A stretch of 64,000 bases of DNA. It comes from Roseovarius mucosus. Lineage in GTDB: Bacteria; Pseudomonadota; Alphaproteobacteria; Rhodobacterales; Rhodobacteraceae. Each line of letters starts with the position of its first letter. The stretch's first letter is position 1. Below, one piece after another: positions 37,701 through 43,703 of this stretch. The stretch is from NCBI RefSeq assembly GCF_002080415.1, contig NZ_CP020474.1:3485501-3549500 (forward strand), read 5' to 3'. A model generated the notes under the pieces. That model saw only the letters and a program-made list of their open reading frames with translations, was not told the origin of the DNA and did not search any database. The position numbers and the translations under genes were made by a program.

Positions 37701-37989
37701 GGGCAAGGTCATTGATGCCTTGGCGCATGGGATCCCTTGTGTCCTCTCCCCCGTCGCAGCAGAAGGCATAGGGTTGCGCGACGGTCAGGAATGTTTCATC
37801 GCCCGTACCCCCACCGAATGGATTTCCGCAATCTCTCGCTTGAACGAGGACGATGCGCTCTGGCTCCGGATGTCCGAGGCCGCGCGGTCCTATGTTGCAG
37901 AGAATTATTCGTTCACCCGTGGCCGCCACGCCATGCGCGAGGCTTTCGAGGCGGCGGATATGTTCCTGCCGGGGATCGTTGCAAAATGA
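34759..37989 (+). CDS. Bifunctional glycosyltransferase: N-terminal beta domain, GT2, GT4
   Basis: A 1076-residue cytoplasmic enzyme. Residues 1-360 are mostly beta-rich with no recognised family and may bind carbohydrate or partner enzymes. Residues about 437-660 are a GT2 domain: VSIVIPAHNKVEVTYLAL, VIVVDDGSTDETATLE, the metal motif LLNNDVEV and MYFEDTDFAFKVREAGYST. Residues about 705-1065 are a GT-B domain: VLFVDYTTPRPDQDAGSYAA and the C-terminal VAPL-type FLAPLRSGAGIKGKVIDALA. Each half should add one sugar, so one polypeptide may perform two successive transfers. The family occurs in polysaccharide and flagellin-glycosylation loci. Confidence 0.88.
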   Translation: MTTVKSTQRNDKTTDIGGLQTLLMANGEVFANFTEMPRDIVEIAIGSASAQMRGCAPDALASFGAARLNGLDSRDLKNSIWSEPAEKVPGDTYAVWINELADWALSGTQTIQIMLVDRNAPCRIKIDHPIVIKGDTSDLFLRAHIASHRSKAMLHVTFSDSATREIRTCKVAFAPSFLGGRHSQGYQQVSLPLPKSIGPMEVSLAVHHEEYVDDGSGIEPFVFLADVHVGNQSKPEDSFLSPMVLVGTEIPCDGVWLRADLPAYLMPNDDIHLRYGGKTDVRTIPMSPKITVDDRQGHTLQIESSDAALLSLYIDGSPQGQLSVGPGQTPFRLADKYLDGATHHISIRDLSGTVRLFETLTLVPSILTPADVLQRESHAPFPASIFAQTPRRFASLRKLFETVTPETDFAQIIHALDTVEAGYDCVTLKPLAFPEVATPKVSIVIPAHNKVEVTYLALCSLLIAPNEASFEVIVVDDGSTDETATLETVVSGITVLHNPEPQRFIRACNAGADQARGEYIVLLNNDVEVTTGWLDELLAAFERFDNVGLAGSKLLYPDGRLQDAGGIIWGTGNPWNYGNRQNPEEPRFCYARQADYLSGAAMMVPKSVWKVVGGLSSYLEPMYFEDTDFAFKVREAGYSTWFVPSSVIYHYEGMTSGTDVSSGFKRYQEINRPKFKRRWIEAYAQFGREGQNPDLEKDRGIKGRVLFVDYTTPRPDQDAGSYAALQEIRLVQSLGYKVSFLPTNLAHLGTYTEDLQKLGVEMIYAPFFLSVQEYLSRHAADFDAFYVTRFYVAQDVLGHLRNYAPEAKILFNNADLHFLREIRAARAENDESRLQIARKTRDEELAIINQVDVVLSYNELEHAVIEAYSEGRATVVRTPWVVDIPAAVPPLSERRGMSFLGSFRHHPNVEGVHWFVREVMSHLSTQQDAPMFSIYGSGMPSDIAALASRTILPVGFVPQVADAYNPHRIFLAPLRSGAGIKGKVIDALAHGIPCVLSPVAAEGIGLRDGQECFIARTPTEWISAISRLNEDDALWLRMSEAARSYVAENYSFTRGRHAMREAFEAADMFLPGIVAK

Positions 37990-38061
37990 AACATCAGACT
38001 TTGCCCTCTGAAGGTGCGCTAATGTTCGCAAGAAACCCACAAAGAAAGACGCGATAGCCGC

Positions 38062-38787
38062 ATGCGCACTGTCATCCTGCACCACCACCTTTTCAAGAAC
38101 GCTGGCACCTCGCTAGATCAGATATTGAAGGGCAATTTCGGCCCTGCTTGGGTCACGCGAGAGTTTTCAGCGTCGCCCTCCCGACATGGCAACACGCCAG
38201 AGGTCGAATCCTGGATTCGCGATAACCCCGAAGCGGTGGCTTTTTCGTCGCACACAATGATGGGGCCGCCGCCGCAGGTCGAAGGCGTCCGAATTGTCTC
38301 CATGGTCCTGTTGCGTGACCCAATAGACCGTATCAAATCCGCATACCGTTTCGAGAGAACGCAGGTGGCGGAAACCTTTGGGGCGGTTCTCGCAAAGCAC
38401 ACAGACCTCGAAGGCTATGTAAAGGTGCGGCTTTCTCTAAAGCAAGACAGACAGTGCCGAAACTTTCAGACTTATCGACTGGCTGCGCTTGTCCCAGGCA
38501 AGGGGTCTGAGCTGGAGCGGGCAAAACAGGCGCTAGAGCGCATCACTATCGTAGGGCTTGTGGCAGATTTCAGCGGTGCCGTTGCCCGACTGACAGCCGA
38601 GATATCCGACACCTTCCCAAATTTCAGGTGGGAGGAAGTTCATAGCAACCGCTCAGATGCGACATCTGCCACACAAGAGCAAAGCAACCTCAATGAACTC
38701 TTGAAGCAGTACAATGCGGATGACTTAGCGCTTTTGTCGGACCTCTCATCTGCCGCTCCGATTGTGCCACCAATGGCGGCCCCATGA
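38062..38787 (+). CDS. Sulfotransferase-family protein (Sulfotransfer_2-like)
   Basis: PAPS-dependent carbohydrate sulfotransferase candidate, 241 residues. The 5'-phosphosulfate loop is HHHLFKNAGTSLDQIL (residues 7-22), with the conserved Lys in FKNAGTS, and the 3'-phosphate loop is LLRDPIDRIKSAYRFER. This is the short Sulfotransfer_2/3 type that modifies sugars in surface glycans. It lies 72 bp after the double glycosyltransferase gene and overlaps the WcbI gene by 4 bp (ATGA), so both probably tailor the product of the preceding enzyme. Composition is less GC-rich than core genes. Confidence 0.82.
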   Translation: MRTVILHHHLFKNAGTSLDQILKGNFGPAWVTREFSASPSRHGNTPEVESWIRDNPEAVAFSSHTMMGPPPQVEGVRIVSMVLLRDPIDRIKSAYRFERTQVAETFGAVLAKHTDLEGYVKVRLSLKQDRQCRNFQTYRLAALVPGKGSELERAKQALERITIVGLVADFSGAVARLTAEISDTFPNFRWEEVHSNRSDATSATQEQSNLNELLKQYNADDLALLSDLSSAAPIVPPMAAP

Positions 38788-39656
38788 CGAAGCTAAAACT
38801 GCTCGTGACCGGAAACTGTCAAGCACGCCCCGTCGCTACGCTGCTTGAGGCTACGGGGCATTTTGAATGTCTTCCTCCTATCATCCTACAGCTTGCAAAG
38901 ACTACAGAGAAAGAGGCTCATCTCTTTCGGATTTCTGAGGCGGATGTTGTCCTTGCGCAGAACACAAACGATAATTTTCCTGTGCCGCACCTCAGATCAT
39001 CGGTACTACGCCAAAGCCATTCGAACGTATTGATCTGGCCGAACGTATTCTTTTCGGGGCAGCAGCCTTTCATTCGTTACATGACCCATATTGCCACGGC
39101 CAGCCGTCTGGTGGGCCCAATCGAAGCGCTCCACGACCTGCGCATTTTCTCTCGCTGGCTGTATTCGCGAGGATTGATAAAGCAACCTTGGCAACCCGAT
39201 GAAAGCACGTTTTCCAGAACAGTCGCGGACCGTTCTATCGCCGATCTGATGACGAGAGAGGCTGACTGCGATATAATGATCTCCGACTTCATTGCAGAGC
39301 ATGCAAGAACAGAGCGCCTTTTCTTTACGTTCAATCATCCGAGTCGCCGTGTTCTGAACGAACTTTGTAACCGCTTTATGGCGCATCAAAACTTGGCCTA
39401 TCTGCCTGATGGCACGGCAGAGTATCTAGACCGGTATTTGGTCCCATCCCACTGGGGTAACGAATGTCTGGCGACCTATAGAGGGAACGACTTTACACTG
39501 GGTGATGAGGGAACGGTTACAGCGCTCGGCACTGAGCGACTTTACAGCCCAGATGAACTGCAAGCTGCCTTTTTTGAGGTCTATGATCACAATCCCCTGT
39601 ACAGAGATATGGAGTCCATCCGATTGACTCCGCAGTTTGCTGGCGACCTCGAATGA
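38784..39656 (+). CDS. WcbI-family polysaccharide biosynthesis protein
   Basis: A 290-residue protein of the WcbI family, named after a capsule gene of Burkholderia pseudomallei. The diagnostic N-terminus is LLVTGNCQARPVATLLEATG, and the C-terminal half has FFTFNHPSRRVLNEL. The fold is acetyltransferase/SGNH-like with a catalytic-type Asn-Cys-Gln start; the family is proposed to acylate capsular sugars, but its reaction is not firmly established. Translationally coupled to the sulfotransferase. Confidence 0.8.
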   Translation: MTKLKLLVTGNCQARPVATLLEATGHFECLPPIILQLAKTTEKEAHLFRISEADVVLAQNTNDNFPVPHLRSSVLRQSHSNVLIWPNVFFSGQQPFIRYMTHIATASRLVGPIEALHDLRIFSRWLYSRGLIKQPWQPDESTFSRTVADRSIADLMTREADCDIMISDFIAEHARTERLFFTFNHPSRRVLNELCNRFMAHQNLAYLPDGTAEYLDRYLVPSHWGNECLATYRGNDFTLGDEGTVTALGTERLYSPDELQAAFFEVYDHNPLYRDMESIRLTPQFAGDLE

Positions 39657-39666
39657 CCGAAAAAAC

Positions 39667-39695
39667 CTAGGAAACTCTGCATCCAAACTTCCTAG
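39667..39695. terminator. Candidate bidirectional terminator
   Basis: CTAGGAA (39667-39673) and TTCCTAG (39689-39695) make a 7-bp stem with a 15-nt loop between the convergent WcbI and methyltransferase genes. There is no long T run, so termination strength is uncertain. Confidence 0.35.
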
Positions 39696-39761
39696 ATACG
39701 ATTCAGCATGTCCCGCCGTTTAGTTGACTGCGCGCACCCATTACCGCGACACTTCCCGCCC

Positions 39762-40514
39762 TCACACCAAATCTTCCCATGTCCCGAGATTTGGCTGAAC
39801 GGTCAGGGTCTCGTATCCGAAACGCTTGACCCGCTTCATGCGTGTCGATTTGTGATTGGCGGTGACATACTCTTGAACCACCTTCAAAAAATCCCGGTGG
39901 AATGATGCAGAGCACAAGAGCAGCTTGTTGCATGTAACGATCAGCGGCACGTACTGGAACTCTCGCATGAGGTACATCTTTGCCACCGCCTCACTCACCC
40001 CCGGCCAATTGGGGTTGGTATAGTCATCCACTGCGATGATCCCGTCATCGCAGGTCACGCTCATGGCGAATTCGATGTCGCGCGTCGTATGAAGGACTTC
40101 GTGGCACCCATCTACGCTAAAGAACTTGATCTTGCCTGATTTCGCCATGATCTCTTGCGCATCGCTGTGCCTGAGCGTGAGAGAGTCCGCGCGTCGCAGG
40201 ACAACACTCTCAACGCCATGCGCTGCGCAATTCTCAATCAGCTTGTCACGTTTGCCAACCCCAGCCCCGTCAAGATTGAATTGCTGGAGGTCAAAGACGT
40301 CGATTGCTACAGAATCGTGGCGGTTCTCGGCAAAGCATTTTGCGAGGCCGATAAAGAACTTGCCCTCGAAAACACCAATCTCTGCAATCGGACCGGCACC
40401 GATGGCCTGTCTCAGCGGCCATATGCTTTGCCACAGTTGGGGGATACACCACCCATCGACCTTGTGAATGCCAGTCTGGAGATATGCGTTCAAATCCGTG
40501 CGCGCTGCGTGCAT
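39762..40514 (-). CDS. Class I SAM-dependent methyltransferase (Methyltransf_24 type)
   Basis: A 250-residue methyltransferase. SAM motif I is IAEIGVFEGKFFIGLAK; then VAIDVFDLQQ, and the metal-binding-like acidic motif IIAVDDYTNPNWPGVSEAV places it with the Methyltransf_24/O-methyltransferase-like group. It probably methylates a sugar hydroxyl of the glycan, by context. It is 95 bp downstream of the large pyruvyltransferase fusion on the same strand. Confidence 0.82.
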   Translation of the reverse strand: MHAARTDLNAYLQTGIHKVDGWCIPQLWQSIWPLRQAIGAGPIAEIGVFEGKFFIGLAKCFAENRHDSVAIDVFDLQQFNLDGAGVGKRDKLIENCAAHGVESVVLRRADSLTLRHSDAQEIMAKSGKIKFFSVDGCHEVLHTTRDIEFAMSVTCDDGIIAVDDYTNPNWPGVSEAVAKMYLMREFQYVPLIVTCNKLLLCSASFHRDFLKVVQEYVTANHKSTRMKRVKRFGYETLTVQPNLGTWEDLV

Positions 40515-40609
40515 CTGGGGCTGGTCCTTGAATTCATGGTGTCAGAGGTAAAGGGCGTTGAACTGATCCAAAGCCTATCAGGCAAGACCCCCGCAACGCC
40601 AGAGAGGGA

Positions 40610-43522
40610 TCACGAAAAGAACTCTTGCAAGCGACGCTTAAGCGTTCCGTCCGCAATCACGGGCAGGGCGACGTGATGCGTGTCGACCCCTGCAAGGATC
40701 TCGACCTGAGCGTTCCCAAGACCCGCCAAGGCCTGCGCGCGAGCAACATCTGGCGCGTAATCGCCGCCAATGATCTGAACCAGTTTGGTTTCGGGTTTTG
40801 CGTTCAGAGCGCCCCGAAGATCATAGGATTGCAGATCGCCGCTGAACAGCTCCACCAACCCCTGCTGGACATGCGGCAGTTCATCATGGTCCGCCAGAGC
40901 CGGTGTCACAAAGCCAGCCAGTGAAATCACCTCATCTGCACCGATCGCCAACCCGGTGCGAAGCGCAGCATATCCTGCCGCTGATCCCCCGATGGTCAAA
41001 ACCTTTCCGCCGCCAAGCTCTGCCACACGTCGGGCCAAACCAGACTGCATCTCAGCTTCGGTCTGACCAAATTCAGGGAGTCCGTTCAAATAGACCCGTC
41101 CATATGGATCGCGCAGGTAGATCACATTTGCGGGGATCTCAGATAAAAGAAGGTCGAGATGCCGATCACTCAGGTGGCTTAGCCCCCCGAGGAACCCCCC
41201 AAAGACAAGGATTGTGCCGCGCGCGCCAGCTTTCTTGACGATGCGAACATCCGCATCCTGCGTCACTTCTGGACGCGGGACCGCCGAGCCGAGCGCTGAT
41301 ATAGCGGCCAACAGGCTGCGTGCTGTCGGCCCGGTGGCAGGATGATCCGTCAAACTTGCCAGCACGGCCCGGCCATGCTCGTCCTGACCCACGCGCAAGC
41401 TGAACAACGCGAACTGCAATCGCCAGTTGGCACCGGTCTGCGCCGTGGCGTCGATCTGCGCGAGGGTCTCAAAAATCGCGCGATCCTCGGAATGATCGAG
41501 GAAAATCCGGTTGAGCCGATACAAAGACCGCCACTCGAGCGGATGCAGGTCGAGCGTCCGCCGCAACACCGTGAGCGACAGATCAAAGCGGCCTGCCGCC
41601 GCCGCAAATCGACACAGACGGCAGAGCGTTTCAACATCCTCCGCGCCCGCCTCCCAAAGCGACAACACCGCATCGGTCGCCGCATCCATCGTGCCGACGA
41701 GTGGCAATACCTGGCTTTTAATGCGTGCGGCATAGGCTGGAAGCGGCCCGGCGCGTTCCGCCCGTTCAAGCATGTCGATGGTCAGGGCTGTATCCCCGCT
41801 GACATGGGCACGCATCGCAAGCCGAAGTTGCACCACGGAACTCTCAGGTTTCAAGTCATGAACCGATTTCAGAAACGTGACCTGTTTTTTTTGCGGCACA
41901 GAGCCCAAGAGCGTATTCAGCGCTGTGGTCATCATCGGCTCGTCAATCTCGATCTCTGCCAACCGGGTCAGAAAGAGCGTGCAGGCCGCATCATGCTGTG
42001 CAGCCTTACAGAGGCTTTGCAGATGAGACATCAAGACCCAAGGATTCTCGGGTCGTGCCTCTGAGAGAGCAGATGCAAGCGTGACCGCCTGCGCCGCATC
42101 GCCCTTGGCCAGCGCATATCGCACCTCTGCCAGTCGCGCGGGCAGAAAATCAGGCTGTTGGTCGAGGATGGCATCAATCTGCCGAGAGGCCCCGTCCAGA
42201 TCTCCCCCCAAGATCATTTGATTGACGGCGGCGCTGTCCCATTGGGTCTGCGAAGTCTCGGTCATGAAGTTTCCTTTTTTCGCCGGGGGTGTCGTCGCTG
42301 GGTTTGATGTCGAAGCTCTGCCGAGTGCCTGCATGTTTTCCTCGCGGATCGCGCGAACGAGTGCGGCGTCCGGATCAGCACCAGAGAAGACGTCCTTAAA
42401 TCGCACATGTTTGCGCCCAGAGGTTAGGAGTTTGGCCACATCTTGCCAATGAGAATCAAGCTGCACGGCAATGGCATCCGGCAAGCACGGCGGATCACTC
42501 GCCAAGAGGCTGGGCAGAGCGTCGAGCGCCTCGGCCCAACTGGTGACAACATCCTGCGCGCGGTTCATCTGTACTGCTTGCCCCATAAACTTGTGGAGCA
42601 GGGGCACCGCCACGAGCTTTGATGCCACCCCGTAAGCTGCAGCGGTGATATGGCCATGCAGCGAACTGCCGAGATAGGCGTCGGAGCCCGCGATGACCGC
42701 CGCCATATCAATCAGATGCTCGGTATCGGTGATGGAAAAGGTGCAATCAGGCTTCAGCCGGTGGATCTCCTCCGCAATCGCGTGGTCACCGTGGCATCTT
42801 CCGAGCGCAACCAGTACCGCAACCGTGCCTGTCCTGCGCAGCTCGCCCTCAAGGGCGTTTGCAAAGCTCGGGATGTCGACACCTGCCAGACTGCGCGCCT
42901 TGACGTGGAGCGCCACAACCCTCTTCTCGTCAGGTATCCCAAGACTGGCGCGGATATTGCGGAACCTGTCTTTCACCAACGCAAGCGGCCACAGGCGCGC
43001 AAGGTCCAGGGCCGTATCGGGGATCACAGACGGCCTTCGACCTGACCACAATTCCAGTCCTTTGGCACTATCGTTGTCGCGCACCACAAAGCGGTCTGCA
43101 GCATCCACCGTCCGCTGCAACCACTCAGGCGCCTGCCGGTCCACCCTCTGCTGCAACACGCCTGGCCCGTTCCAAATGACGGGCAACCCCTGCCGCACCG
43201 CCTGCGCGGTGGCGCCGATCCACAACGCGGCATAGGCTGTCGCCGAATAATCCGGCAACTCGAAATCCTTGGTATGCACAATGTTCCCGCCCCCGATCAG
43301 GACGGCATCGAAGCTGTCGACATCTCGGACAAACTCCGGGTAGGAGAGGGGCAAGACGGCATCGCGGTAGCGGGTCGCATGGGCGGTTGGAGAGATTGCA
43401 ACCACTTCGACACCCAAAGGCCCAAGACGCTGCTTGGCGATCAAAGGGAACAGCAGGTCACCGTAGTTCTCGACATCAAACGTGCCAAGAATCGCAAGAC
43501 GAAGCGGGCGCTCTTTGGGCAT
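40610..43522 (-). CDS. Fusion: polysaccharide pyruvyl transferase + TPR + alpha/beta-hydrolase-like domain
   Basis: A 970-residue three-part protein. Residues 1-330 are a polysaccharide pyruvyl transferase (PF04230): GTFDVENYGDLLFPLI, LIGGGNIVHTKD, SSLHGHITAAAYGV; such enzymes add pyruvate ketals from PEP to sugars. A linker (about 395-425) leads to helical TPR-like repeats (about 435-740). The last 210 residues are an alpha/beta-hydrolase-like fold with TILVFGGFLGG, a nucleophile elbow IGGSAAGYAAL (Ser near 865) and a late VDTHHVALPVI. Family members of this C-terminal type include Asp2-like esterases of glycosylation/secretion loci. A strong ribosome site (GGAGGTGG) precedes the ATG. Its N-terminal domain is paralogous to the gene ending at 50637. 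Confidence 0.82.
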   Translation of the reverse strand: MPKERPLRLAILGTFDVENYGDLLFPLIAKQRLGPLGVEVVAISPTAHATRYRDAVLPLSYPEFVRDVDSFDAVLIGGGNIVHTKDFELPDYSATAYAALWIGATAQAVRQGLPVIWNGPGVLQQRVDRQAPEWLQRTVDAADRFVVRDNDSAKGLELWSGRRPSVIPDTALDLARLWPLALVKDRFRNIRASLGIPDEKRVVALHVKARSLAGVDIPSFANALEGELRRTGTVAVLVALGRCHGDHAIAEEIHRLKPDCTFSITDTEHLIDMAAVIAGSDAYLGSSLHGHITAAAYGVASKLVAVPLLHKFMGQAVQMNRAQDVVTSWAEALDALPSLLASDPPCLPDAIAVQLDSHWQDVAKLLTSGRKHVRFKDVFSGADPDAALVRAIREENMQALGRASTSNPATTPPAKKGNFMTETSQTQWDSAAVNQMILGGDLDGASRQIDAILDQQPDFLPARLAEVRYALAKGDAAQAVTLASALSEARPENPWVLMSHLQSLCKAAQHDAACTLFLTRLAEIEIDEPMMTTALNTLLGSVPQKKQVTFLKSVHDLKPESSVVQLRLAMRAHVSGDTALTIDMLERAERAGPLPAYAARIKSQVLPLVGTMDAATDAVLSLWEAGAEDVETLCRLCRFAAAAGRFDLSLTVLRRTLDLHPLEWRSLYRLNRIFLDHSEDRAIFETLAQIDATAQTGANWRLQFALFSLRVGQDEHGRAVLASLTDHPATGPTARSLLAAISALGSAVPRPEVTQDADVRIVKKAGARGTILVFGGFLGGLSHLSDRHLDLLLSEIPANVIYLRDPYGRVYLNGLPEFGQTEAEMQSGLARRVAELGGGKVLTIGGSAAGYAALRTGLAIGADEVISLAGFVTPALADHDELPHVQQGLVELFSGDLQSYDLRGALNAKPETKLVQIIGGDYAPDVARAQALAGLGNAQVEILAGVDTHHVALPVIADGTLKRRLQEFFS

Positions 43523-43703
43523 GTTCCACCTCCAAGTGGCGCGACCGGGCGCGGCGTGCGCTCAGGCTTATGGGCGGCATCCGGATATTCGACTTGCCAT
43601 TCTTTTGCCGGAACATCAGTGTGTTGGCAAGAGCGGGGCCCGGGCACAGATGCGTCTTAGTGTGGGTTCAACTCGTCCAAATGCGACAGGAGCCCTGCCT
43701 TAG

